8,246 bases of DNA, taken from positions 1 to 8,246 of the forward strand of contig JAEXNZ010000446.1 of NCBI GenBank assembly GCA_023439425.1, read 5' to 3'. Below the pieces are notes generated by a model. It saw only the letters and a program-made list of their open reading frames with translations, did no database searches and had not been told where the DNA came from. This DNA comes from Pseudomonadota bacterium (GTDB taxonomy: Bacteria; Pseudomonadota; Gammaproteobacteria; Xanthomonadales; Xanthomonadaceae). The position numbers and the translations under genes were made by a program. Positions 1 to 5,964 of the stretch are shown here, piece by piece; positions within the stretch are counted from its first letter, which is position 1; every line of letters starts with the position of its first letter.

Positions 1-17
1 GCCGGGCAGAGCCCGGC
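1..17. repeat. Palindrome at window edge, REP-like or terminator
   Basis: Perfect 7-bp inverted repeat (GCCGGGC, AGA loop, GCCCGGC) starting at the first base, so any head sequence to its left is lost. It lies 28 bases beyond the msrA stop on the minus strand and could terminate or stabilise that transcript. The arms match those of the GTAG-headed hairpins at 6461 and 6505, but no CTAC follows here, so its membership of the SMAG class is uncertain. Confidence 0.5.
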
Positions 18-45
18 GATACGTCACGTGTGCCACACCGAGGTG

Positions 46-714
46 TTACGCACCCACCCCGATCGGGCAGCTGACGCCGGTGCCGCCGATGCCGCAGTAA
101 CCGTTCGGGTTCTTGGCCAGGTACTGCTGGTGGTAGTCCTCGGCGTAGTAGTACTCCGGGGCCGGGAACTCGATTTCGGTGGTGATCGGGCCGTAACCGG
201 CGTTGCTCAGGCGCTGCTGGTAGGCATCGCGGCTGGCAACGGCGGCATCGAACTGGGCCTGGCTGGTCGCGTGGATCGCCGAGCGGTACTGGGTGCCGGT
301 GTCGTTGCCCTGGCGCATGCCCTGGGTCGGGTCGTGGTTCTCCCAGAACACCTGCAGCAGCTCGGTCAGGCTCACCACCGACGGGTCGAACACCACCTCG
401 ACGATCTCGGTATGCCCAGTCAGGCCGGAACAGACCTCTTCATAGGTCGGGTTCGGGGTCAGCCCACCGGCGTAGCCCACCGACGTGGTGTACACCCCCG
501 GCAGCGTCCAGAACTTGCGTTCCGCGCCCCAGAAGCAGCCCATCGCAAAGCGGATCCGCTCCTTGCCGGCGAAGCTGTCCTTCAGCGGATGGCTGTTCAC
601 GAAGTGCTGGTTGTGAAGCGGCAGCGGGTGTTCGCGGCCCGGCAAGGCCTCTTCCGGGCGCGGCAGGCGCTGCTTGAACGCGCCGATTCCGAGCAGTCTG
701 GACACTCCCAACAT
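46..714 (-). CDS. msrA: Peptide-methionine (S)-S-oxide reductase MsrA
   Basis: 222-aa cytosolic repair enzyme that reduces the S-epimer of methionine sulfoxide, free or in proteins, using thioredoxin. The signature GCFWG gives the nucleophilic Cys60. The tail carries two likely resolving cysteines, Cys207 (GYCGIGGTG) and Cys216, the same arrangement as the E. coli enzyme. Other family hallmarks are VGYAGG, a GHTEIVEV segment and WENHDPTQ. The roughly 40-residue N-terminal extension before the core (HNQHFVNSHPL) and the total length are close to the E. coli-type long MsrA. The ATG at 714 is preceded by TAGGAG six bases upstream; that site contains the stop codon of the upstream DUF2007 gene, so the two are probably cotranscribed and coupled. 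No export signal is visible. Confidence 0.96.
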   Translation of the reverse strand: MLGVSRLLGIGAFKQRLPRPEEALPGREHPLPLHNQHFVNSHPLKDSFAGKERIRFAMGCFWGAERKFWTLPGVYTTSVGYAGGLTPNPTYEEVCSGLTGHTEIVEVVFDPSVVSLTELLQVFWENHDPTQGMRQGNDTGTQYRSAIHATSQAQFDAAVASRDAYQQRLSNAGYGPITTEIEFPAPEYYYAEDYHQQYLAKNPNGYCGIGGTGVSCPIGVGA

Positions 715-723
715 GGCGTTCTC

Positions 724-990
724 CTAGGCCGGCAACAGGCCGGGGCTTTCGTCTCCATCCCATATGGGGTCGTCCGACGGGCCGGCCAAGTCGAGCCCCG
801 CAACGATCTGTGCCGCCTCCGGGGCTGCCAGATCCGGCACACAGACCCGCAGCACGCCGAACAAGGGCAGCTCGCCCATCCCGCCCAGCAGCTGTTCACC
901 GAACACGAAGGCCGGAATGCCGGCATCTTCCAGCGCGTGCTTGACCAGGTGGGCGTCGAACAGGTTGTCGGCCTTGTAGATGACGTGCAT
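724..990 (-). CDS. DUF2007 domain protein (putative signal-transducing protein)
   Basis: 88-aa protein made almost entirely of one DUF2007-type domain. The opening MHVIYKADNLFDAHLVKHAL, the middle GIPAFVFGEQLLGGMGELP and the VRV-like strand LRVCVPDL are the typical pattern. The family is annotated as a putative prokaryotic signal-transducing protein with a small alpha/beta fold; no ligand or partner can be named from the sequence. The last 20 residues are acidic and proline/glycine-rich, probably disordered. The start ATG at 990 has GAGG about 7 bases upstream. Its stop codon lies inside the ribosome-binding site of msrA, 9 bases before that gene's ATG, so it looks like the first gene of a two-gene transcript. 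It is divergent from glnS. Confidence 0.85.
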   Translation of the reverse strand: MHVIYKADNLFDAHLVKHALEDAGIPAFVFGEQLLGGMGELPLFGVLRVCVPDLAAPEAAQIVAGLDLAGPSDDPIWDGDESPGLLPA

Positions 991-1057
991 GGGCGGGCCT
1001 CGATGACGGGTTCAGTCCAGCATACGCCGGGGATGTGAACGCGGGCCGGGAAAGCGC

Positions 1058-1082
1058 GTACCGACCAACGGTCGGTACCTAC
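1058..1082 (-). repeat. SMAG/REP hairpin upstream of glnS
   Basis: On the minus strand this reads GTAG, then a perfect 9-bp stem with left arm GTACCGACC, a GTT loop and the complementary right arm. A GTAG head directly followed by a short perfect hairpin is the SMAG layout. It lies in the divergent control region, 69 bases before the glnS ATG. Confidence 0.8.
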
Positions 1083-1088
1083 CCGTCC

Positions 1089-1115
1089 ATCGTGCCCGGC
1101 ATAGCCGGACACGAT
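1089..1115. repeat. 27-base palindrome in the glnS leader
   Basis: Arms of 12 bases (ATCGTGCCCGGC and GCCGGACACGAT) flank an ATA loop with a single C/A mismatch. No GTAG/CTAC head adjoins it, so it is not a SMAG unit. It ends 36 bases before the glnS start and is followed by a pyrimidine-rich stretch. It could be an operator, an attenuator-like hairpin in the leader, or a degenerate repeat; the sequence does not decide. Confidence 0.6.
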
Positions 1116-1151
1116 AGACTGTCGTCCTTTCTGTCTACTGCCCAGCGCACC

Positions 1152-2900
1152 ATGTCCGAGCCTATTGCCGCCCCCACCGACGCCCTTCCGGAAACCCACG
1201 AAAAGCGCGATTTCATCCGCCAGATCGTGCGTGAGGACCTGGCCAGCGGCAAGCACCAGGCGATCAAGACCCGCTTCCCGCCGGAGCCCAACGGCTACCT
1301 GCACATCGGCCATGCCAAGTCGATCTGCCTGAACTTCGGCATCGCCGGCGAATTCAGCGGCGTGTGCAACCTGCGCTTCGACGACACCAATCCGGCCAAG
1401 GAAGACCCGGAATACGTCGCCGCCATCCAGGACGACGTGCGCTGGCTGGGCTTTGAGTGGAACGAACTGCGCCACGCCTCGGACTACTTCGACGCCTACT
1501 ACCTGGCCGCGCAGAAGCTGATCCGCGACGGCAAGGCCTATGTCTGCGATCTGTCGGCCGAGGAAGTGCGCGCCTACCGCGGCACCCTGACCGAACCCGG
1601 CCGCCCGTCGCCGTGGCGCGACCGCAGCGTGGAAGAAAACCTCGACCTGTTCGCGCGCATGCGCGCCGGTGAGTTCGCCGACGGTGCCCGCACCGTGCGC
1701 GCGAAGATCGACATGGCCAGCGGCAACATCAACCTGCGCGACCCGGCGATCTACCGCATCAAGCATGTGGAACACCAGAACACCGGCAATGCCTGGCCGA
1801 TCTACCCGATGTACGACTTCGCCCACGCGCTGGGCGACTCCATCGAAGGCATCACCCATTCGCTTTGCACGCTGGAATTCGAAGACCACCGCCCGCTGTA
1901 CGACTGGTGCGTGGACAACGTTGATTTCGCGCACAGCCCCGACCTGACCCAGCCGCTGGTCGACCGCGGCCTGCCGCGCGAAGCCGCCAAGCCGCGCCAG
2001 ATCGAATTCTCGCGCCTGAACATCAACTACACCGTGATGAGCAAGCGCAAGCTGATGGCGCTGGTCACCGAGCAGCTGGTGGATGGCTGGGACGATCCGC
2101 GCATGCCGACCCTGCAGGGCCTGCGTCGCCGCGGCTACACCCCGGCCGCGATGCGTCTGTTCGCCGAACGCGTCGGCATCAGCAAGCAGAACTCGCTGAT
2201 CGACTTCAGCGTGCTTGAAGGTGCGCTGCGCGAAGACCTGGACAGTGCCGCCGCACGCCGCATGGCGGTGATCGACCCGGTCAAGCTGGTGCTGACCAAT
2301 CTGCCGGAAGACTTTGAAGAGCAGCTGACCTTCAGCAACCACCCCAAGGACGAGGCCTTCGGCAGCCGTTCGGTGCCGTTCGCGCGCGAGGTCTGGATCG
2401 ACCGCGAAGACTTCGCCGAAGTGCCGCCGAAGGGCTGGAAGCGTCTGGTGCCGGGTGGCGAAGTGCGCCTGCGCGGTGCCGGCATCATCCGCTGCGATGA
2501 AGTGATCAAGGATGCCGACGGCACCATCACCGAACTGCGCGGCTGGCTCGATCCGGAATCGCGTCCGGGCATGGAAGGGGCCAACCGCAAGGTCAAGGGC
2601 ACCATCCACTGGGTCAGCGCCACGCACGGCGTGCCGGCGGAAATCCGTCTGTACGACCGTCTGTTCTCGGTGCCGAACCCGGACGATGAATCCGAAGGCA
2701 AGACCTACCGCGACTACCTCAATCCGGAATCGCGCCGCACCGTCACCGGCTACGTCGAACCGGCCGCCGCTACTGCCCCGCCGGAGCAGTCGTTCCAGTT
2801 CGAGCGCACCGGCTACTTCGTCGCCGACCGCCGTGACCACACTGCCGCCGCCCCGGTGTTCAACCGCAGCGTCACCCTGCGCGACACCTGGTCGGCCTGA
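1152..2900 (+). CDS. glnS: Glutaminyl-tRNA synthetase
   Basis: 582-aa class I aminoacyl-tRNA synthetase that charges tRNA-Gln with glutamine in the cytosol. The HIGH signature is at 51-54 within PEPNGYLHIGHAKS, and the second ATP-binding signature reads VMSKRK (MSKRK 296-300). The strings FDDTNPAKE, YDFAHALGDS and GITHSLCTLEFEDHRPLYDW are typical of GlnRS rather than GluRS; the C-terminal third is the beta-barrel anticodon-binding region. The frame is open back to 1035, but the ATG at 1152 gives MSEPIAAPTD and the expected length, whereas the upstream 39 codons run through the SMAG hairpin and the palindrome. No strong Shine-Dalgarno is seen. The deaminase gene starts 10 bases after the stop, so glnS probably heads a transcript with it and rlmM. 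Confidence 0.97.
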   Translation: MSEPIAAPTDALPETHEKRDFIRQIVREDLASGKHQAIKTRFPPEPNGYLHIGHAKSICLNFGIAGEFSGVCNLRFDDTNPAKEDPEYVAAIQDDVRWLGFEWNELRHASDYFDAYYLAAQKLIRDGKAYVCDLSAEEVRAYRGTLTEPGRPSPWRDRSVEENLDLFARMRAGEFADGARTVRAKIDMASGNINLRDPAIYRIKHVEHQNTGNAWPIYPMYDFAHALGDSIEGITHSLCTLEFEDHRPLYDWCVDNVDFAHSPDLTQPLVDRGLPREAAKPRQIEFSRLNINYTVMSKRKLMALVTEQLVDGWDDPRMPTLQGLRRRGYTPAAMRLFAERVGISKQNSLIDFSVLEGALREDLDSAAARRMAVIDPVKLVLTNLPEDFEEQLTFSNHPKDEAFGSRSVPFAREVWIDREDFAEVPPKGWKRLVPGGEVRLRGAGIIRCDEVIKDADGTITELRGWLDPESRPGMEGANRKVKGTIHWVSATHGVPAEIRLYDRLFSVPNPDDESEGKTYRDYLNPESRRTVTGYVEPAAATAPPEQSFQFERTGYFVADRRDHTAAAPVFNRSVTLRDTWSA

Positions 2901-2910
2901 GAGAACTGCC

Positions 2911-3471
2911 ATGCTGTACGCACAAGTCCACCTGACCCTGCCCGCCTGGATCCACGACCAGATCGACCTGGCCCGTGCCTATCCCGGCGATGAGGCCAAG
3001 GTCGCCCTGGCCATCGAGCTGTCGCGCCTGAATGTTGAACACGCCAGTGGCGGTCCGTTCGGCGCGGTGGTGTTTGGCCCAAACGACACCGTGATCGCCG
3101 CCGGTGTGAACCGCGTGGTGCCGCACAACACCTCGCTGGCGCATGCCGAAAACATGGCCTACATGCTGGCCCAGCAGCGCCTGCAGACCCCGCGCCTGAA
3201 CGATGTGCTCACGCCCATCACCCTGGCCACCTCGTCGCAGCCCTGCTGCCAGTGCTTCGGTGCCACCATCTGGGCCGGCATCGACCGTCTGCTGATCGGA
3301 GCCAGCGCGCAGGACGTGGAAGAACTGACCCCGTTTGACGAAGGTCCGCTGCCGGCGGACTGGGTGGGCGAGCTCAACAAGCGCGGAATCGAGGTGGTGC
3401 GCGGCATCAACCGCGACGCTGCACGCGCGGTGCTGCGCACCTATGGGGAAACCAATGGCGCGCATTACTGA
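2911..3471 (+). CDS. Zinc-dependent nucleoside/base deaminase (CDA/TadA-like fold)
   Basis: 186-aa member of the cytidine/guanine/tRNA-adenosine deaminase superfamily. The catalytic motif HAE is at 78-80 (His78 zinc ligand, Glu80 proton shuttle), and the second motif PCCQC at 111-115 supplies the other two ligands, Cys112 and Cys115. GGPFGAVVF (47-55) is the usual substrate-pocket strand. The remainder, with ATIWAGIDRLLIGAS after the zinc site, resembles guanine-deaminase-like and riboflavin-type deaminases more than TadA, which normally has PCxMC and is shorter at the C-terminus. The substrate therefore stays open. The ATG is preceded by GAGAGAA. The gene lies 10 bases after glnS and 24 before rlmM, suggesting cotranscription. 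No signal peptide. Confidence 0.88.
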   Translation: MLYAQVHLTLPAWIHDQIDLARAYPGDEAKVALAIELSRLNVEHASGGPFGAVVFGPNDTVIAAGVNRVVPHNTSLAHAENMAYMLAQQRLQTPRLNDVLTPITLATSSQPCCQCFGATIWAGIDRLLIGASAQDVEELTPFDEGPLPADWVGELNKRGIEVVRGINRDAARAVLRTYGETNGAHY

Positions 3472-3495
3472 TCGCGCTGCCACCGGTGCGCGCCT

Positions 3496-4533
3496 GTGAG
3501 CGGCCTGCTGTGTCTGTGCCGCCAGGGCTTCGAGCCCGAGCTGGCCGGCGAGCTGAGCGAGCGCGCGGCCTACGCCGGCGTGGCCGGCTACGCGCGCACC
3601 CAGCGCAACGACGGCTATGTGCTGTTCGCCACCGATGAAGGGGCCAAGCTGTCGCAGTCCCTGCCGTGGCGCTCGCTGATCTTCGCCCGCCAGAAGCTGG
3701 TGGTGCTGGCCGAATTGCGCGAGCTGGATCCGGCCGACCGCATCACCCCGATTCTGGCCGCGCTGGAAGGTCAGGCCCGGTTCGGCGACATGTGGGTCGA
3801 ACACCCCGATTCGGACGCCGGCAAGCCGCTGGCCGGGCTGGCCCGGGCATTCGGCAATGCGCTGCGCCCGGCGCTGCGCAAGGCCGGGCTGCTGACCGAC
3901 AAGGCCAACACCGGCCTGCCGCGCCTGCACGTGGTCTTTGTCGATGGCCGCCATGCCTTCGTGTGCGTGGCAGACACCCGCGACAGCGCGCCGTGGGCAC
4001 TGGGCATTCCGCGCCTGAAACTGCTGCCGGAAGCGCCGTCGCGCTCGGCGCTGAAGCTGGACGAAGCGCTGCTCACCCTGATGCGCCCGGAAGAACGCGA
4101 GCAGCTGGTCAAGCCCGGCATGCGCGCCGCCGACCTCGGTGCCGCGCCCGGCGGCTGGACCTGGGTGCTGACCCGTCAGCACATGCACGTAATCAGCGTG
4201 GACAACGGCCCGCTGCGCGAGCACGTGCTGCAGACCGGGCTGGTCGAGCATCTGCGCGCCGACGGTTTCCATTGGCAGCCGGAAGCGCCGCTGGACTGGA
4301 TGGTCTGCGATATGGTCGAACAGCCGCGACGCGTGGCCGAACGCATGGCCACCTGGTTCCGCGAAGGCTGGTGCCGGCATGCGATCTTCAACCTGAAGCT
4401 GCCGATGAAGAAGCGCTGGGATGAGACCCGGCTGTGCCTGGACCTGTTCCAGGAGCAGGCCGGGCGACCGTTGAATGTGCGCGCCAAACAGCTGTATCAC
4501 GACCGGGAAGAGATCACGGTGCTGGCGTGGTGA
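3496..4533 (+). CDS. rlmM: 23S rRNA (cytidine(2498)-2'-O)-methyltransferase RlmM
   Basis: 345-aa SAM-dependent methyltransferase that 2'-O-methylates C2498 of 23S rRNA before ribosome assembly. The N-terminus (LLCLCRQGFEPE, then an LIFARQ segment) is the RlmM-specific domain, followed by a THUMP-like region to about residue 160. The Rossmann methyltransferase part carries the SAM loop ADLGAAPGGWT (212-222), SVDNGP (234-239), MVCDMVE (269-275) and the catalytic-lysine segment FNLKLPMKKR (298-307, Lys301 likely catalytic). These track the E. coli protein closely; that protein is slightly longer (366 aa) because of its tail. GTG at 3496 is chosen because it places the conserved LCR-GFE motif at the usual distance from the start. 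No clear Shine-Dalgarno is visible, so translation may depend on coupling to the deaminase gene 24 bases upstream. Confidence 0.95.
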   Translation: MSGLLCLCRQGFEPELAGELSERAAYAGVAGYARTQRNDGYVLFATDEGAKLSQSLPWRSLIFARQKLVVLAELRELDPADRITPILAALEGQARFGDMWVEHPDSDAGKPLAGLARAFGNALRPALRKAGLLTDKANTGLPRLHVVFVDGRHAFVCVADTRDSAPWALGIPRLKLLPEAPSRSALKLDEALLTLMRPEEREQLVKPGMRAADLGAAPGGWTWVLTRQHMHVISVDNGPLREHVLQTGLVEHLRADGFHWQPEAPLDWMVCDMVEQPRRVAERMATWFREGWCRHAIFNLKLPMKKRWDETRLCLDLFQEQAGRPLNVRAKQLYHDREEITVLAW

Positions 4534-4934
4534 GGGGTTCGCGGGGCGTCGTTGTGGCGATGACACGCGTGGCGTGTCTCTACGCGGGGTTTGTCGGTGT
4601 GGCCGTGGCGCAGGTGCCGGCGACCACTGCACCGCTGCGCGATGTTCCGGCCGGGGTGCGTACGCAGTCGTTGTCGAGCGGCGCGGTCACCCATGCGGTG
4701 ACCCTGCCGCCGGTGGCGGGCGAATCCACCGTGACCGTGCGTTCGGTGCAGCCGGACAGCGTGGTCGGGCAGTACCGGTTCCGGTTTGAAACGCTGGATG
4801 TGGATGGCGATGGATTCATCAGCCGGGAGGAGGCGCAGGCCAATCCGACGCTGGCCGATGAGTTCACCTCGCTGGATACCGCGCGGCGGGGACGGCTGGA
4901 TCGTACCCAGCTGCAGGGCTGGCTGGTGCCCTGA
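4530..4934 (+). CDS. Small exported EF-hand protein
   Basis: Probably a periplasmic or secreted calcium-binding protein. From the GTG at 4530 it is 134 aa; from the alternative ATG at 4560 it is 124 aa. Both give a signal peptide with a hydrophobic core and an AVA|Q cleavage site. ATG numbering is used below. One canonical EF-hand loop runs Asp80-Glu91 (DVDGDGFISREE), with acidic residues at loop positions 1, 3, 5 and 12. A second loop at 106-117 (DTARRGRLDRTQ) keeps the spacing but has lost most ligands. The middle (40-70) is Thr/Val-rich and unassigned. The GTG overlaps the rlmM stop as GTGA, suggesting coupling, hence the choice here; neither start has a good Shine-Dalgarno. The hydrophobic core of the signal peptide is encoded by a GTAG-headed REP hairpin (4562-4583). 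A SMAG hairpin follows 11 bases after the stop. Confidence 0.8.
   Translation: MRGSRGVVVAMTRVACLYAGFVGVAVAQVPATTAPLRDVPAGVRTQSLSSGAVTHAVTLPPVAGESTVTVRSVQPDSVVGQYRFRFETLDVDGDGFISREEAQANPTLADEFTSLDTARRGRLDRTQLQGWLVP
4562..4583 (-). repeat. SMAG/REP hairpin inside the signal-peptide coding region
   Basis: Minus-strand reading: GTAG, one base, then a perfect 7-bp stem GACACGC with a CAC loop and GCGTGTC. It has the same head-stem layout as the intergenic copies but lies within the EF-hand gene, covering codons for MTRVACLY. This is unusual because REP elements are normally intergenic. Confidence 0.65.
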
Positions 4935-4945
4935 CCCGTGGCAAC

Positions 4946-4968
4946 GTAGAGCCACGCCCTGCGTGGCT
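4946..4968 (+). repeat. SMAG/REP hairpin, left half of inverted pair
   Basis: GTAG followed by an 8-bp stem AGCCACGC, CCT loop and GCGTGGCT. It begins 11 bases after the EF-hand stop and pairs with the opposite-strand copy at 4993-5014, with both GTAG heads facing outward. The pair lies between convergent genes and could form a shared 3' end or terminator. Confidence 0.85.
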
Positions 4969-4992
4969 TCGCCCGTGCCAGACCACCGCATT

Positions 4993-5014
4993 GACGCGCA
5001 TGGCGCGTCGCTAC
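4993..5014 (-). repeat. SMAG/REP hairpin, right half of inverted pair
   Basis: Minus-strand reading: GTAG, one base, 7-bp stem GACGCGC, CAT loop, GCGCGTC. The TAG of its head (5011-5013) is the stop codon of the 141-aa minus-strand gene, so the element begins inside that gene. Confidence 0.85.
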
Positions 5015-5436
5015 GGGTCCGAAGGCCTTTCGGCACCTTTGAAGTGCGGCAGCTCGTCCGTCATGCGCGCCATCTTCTCCAGCAGTTCAATACGCGCTGG
5101 ATCGTCAGTCGGCGCTTCCATCTGCGTGCGAAAACTGTTTCCCAACGGGCGCATGTACTGAAGCAATTGGACCAGGTCTGCCTTGGGTGCGGCAGACATC
5201 CGCGCCACACCGTCGCTCGAACCAGCGAAATGCTGAAGCCAGGCTCTGGCGTCCAGCGAATCCTGCCCGGTGAAGCCGACCCCGTGTTCACTTGCTTCGT
5301 TCCTGATGCAATTCAGCAGCTGCCCTAACGCGGACACCGCTGCTTCCGGGTGCTTCTGCATCTGCTCCGCCGCCTTTTCCAGGTCGGCCTGCGGGCGAAG
5401 CACGTTCAGTACAGTGGAGATTCCGGATAGGGCCAT
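5011..5436 (-). CDS. Unrecognised small helical protein, paralog of the 148-aa protein
   Basis: 141 aa, no family recognised. Two blocks resemble the 148-aa protein encoded at 5965-6411: His29-Asn46 (HPEAAVSALGQLLNCIRN) and Tyr94-Ala108 (YMRPLGNSFRTQMEA); block starts are 65 residues apart here against 67 there. Both proteins also have an L-x-H-F near the end (129-132 here). The composition suggests a soluble, mostly helical protein; the first 14 residues are amphipathic, and no signal peptide or membrane span is seen. The frame is open upstream to an ATG at 5529, but the ATG at 5436 has AGG at good spacing (the ATG at 5439 is too close), and the paralog also starts at this point. The stop codon is supplied by the GTAG head of the adjacent SMAG hairpin. 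GC is lower than in neighbouring housekeeping genes. Confidence 0.65.
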   Translation of the reverse strand: MALSGISTVLNVLRPQADLEKAAEQMQKHPEAAVSALGQLLNCIRNEASEHGVGFTGQDSLDARAWLQHFAGSSDGVARMSAAPKADLVQLLQYMRPLGNSFRTQMEAPTDDPARIELLEKMARMTDELPHFKGAERPSDP

Positions 5437-5548
5437 CATGCACCTGCGCGAGTGGTTTGCGTCAGTGTGCGGTGCCTGATGGCGAGCCACTTGTAGAAAT
5501 CGATCATTTCGGGCCGATTGCGACATCACGGCACGTCATGCACCGCGA

Positions 5549-5571
5549 CGACACGCATGGCGTGTCGCTGC
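5549..5571 (-). repeat. SMAG-like hairpin with variant GCAG head
   Basis: 8-bp perfect stem CGACACGC, ATG loop, GCGTGTCG on the plus strand, followed by CTGC where CTAC would be expected, so the head reads GCAG. Its arms resemble those of the copy in the EF-hand gene (GACACGC). It faces the copy at 5598, with heads inward. Confidence 0.65.
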
Positions 5572-5597
5572 GGGAATCGCGTCATTTGGGACATCGC

Positions 5598-5620
5598 GTA
5601 GTGACGCGCCATGCGCGTCA
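5598..5620 (+). repeat. SMAG/REP hairpin downstream of the 84-aa gene
   Basis: GTAG then an 8-bp perfect stem TGACGCGC, CAT loop, GCGCGTCA. It ends 5 bases from the stop codon of the minus-strand 84-aa frame and may form the 3' end of that transcript. The same stem and loop recur at 6727-6745. Confidence 0.85.
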
Positions 5621-5625
5621 GGCCG

Positions 5626-5880
5626 TCAGCGCACTCGGCTGTCCGTTGAACAGACATGCTGCAGCGGCAAGGTATCGACCGCTGAGGATTCCTTGACGTT
5701 GCGCAAGAAGGCACCAAAAGCCTCATCAAGAAGTCGCTGCTGTTGGCTCTGGTGCGGCACTTTTACGGGTGACTCGTTGGAGACTTTTGTCGGTATTACC
5801 CCGTTCTGCGATTTCTCGGACCGCCCTAACGAAGTGGGGGCGGTCGAGTTCGGGGAGACGGAAGCAATCGGCGCGGTCAT
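5626..5880 (-). CDS. Unrecognised 84-aa protein, possibly a truncated paralog
   Basis: No family recognised. The first 47 residues are rich in Ser, Pro, Thr, Asn and Gln and look disordered. A helical segment then reads AFGAFLRNVKE (54-64). It can be placed against GIAALLENIKN of the 148-aa protein and ALGQLLNCIRN of the 141-aa protein, sharing the pattern small-hydrophobic-small-x-hydrophobic-Leu-x-Asn/Cys-Ile/Val-basic. The start MTAPIASV also resembles MTIASV of the 148-aa protein. The reading frame ends 20 residues later beside a SMAG pair, and nothing like the second conserved block follows, so it may be the N-terminal remnant of a third family copy. No good Shine-Dalgarno precedes the ATG, and an in-frame stop lies 8 codons upstream. 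Expression is doubtful; it could also be spurious. Confidence 0.45.
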   Translation of the reverse strand: MTAPIASVSPNSTAPTSLGRSEKSQNGVIPTKVSNESPVKVPHQSQQQRLLDEAFGAFLRNVKESSAVDTLPLQHVCSTDSRVR

Positions 5881-5964
5881 GGCAGGTGCGTTCTGGTTAG
5901 GTCAACCGGCGATTCTGGTCACCTTCCGCCTTGGGCACTTTCAAAATCCAATCATCTGTTACGG

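Larger units (their letters stand above)
5437..5625. other. Intergenic stretch with inward-facing SMAG pair
   Basis: No convincing gene. It holds two SMAG hairpins (5549-5571 and 5598-5620) and, at 5493-5510, a GTAG followed by a weak 5-bp inverted repeat (GAAAT/ATTTC) that may be chance or a different repeat. The leader and ribosome-binding site of the 141-aa gene are at its left end. A 67-codon open frame on the minus strand over 5526-5729 mostly overlaps the 84-aa gene and the repeats and was not accepted. Confidence 0.6.

Noticed and set aside
1035..1151. Upstream extension of glnS to the ATG at 1035
   Set aside because: The extra 39 codons run through a SMAG hairpin and a palindrome and are not part of any GlnRS; the ATG at 1152 gives the family length.
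1035..1151. T-box or other riboswitch controlling glnS
   Set aside because: The leader is short, has no T-box consensus, and such control of synthetase genes is not typical of this group; only two simple palindromes are present.
597..2912. 771-codon open frame on the minus strand opposite glnS
   Set aside because: It is the antisense of a clear GlnRS coding sequence with both class I signatures. Its translation is rich in Val, Ala, Gln and Arg with no family pattern, and long antisense frames are expected at this GC.
2872..4632. 586-codon open frame on the minus strand opposite the deaminase and rlmM genes
   Set aside because: Both genes on the plus strand have intact catalytic motifs. This frame crosses several gene boundaries and reads as low-complexity Gln/Arg/Ala sequence.
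5493..5510. GTAG followed by GAAAT/ATTTC inverted repeat as another SMAG copy
   Set aside because: The stem is only 5 bp, AT-rich and unlike the others; it shares a short AATGATCGA core (minus strand) with the 14-base flanks at 6485 and 6682, but this could be chance.
5437..5529. Longer start for the 141-aa protein at 5529
   Set aside because: The ATG at 5436 has AGG at proper spacing and matches the starting point of the paralog; the extra residues look like intergenic sequence.
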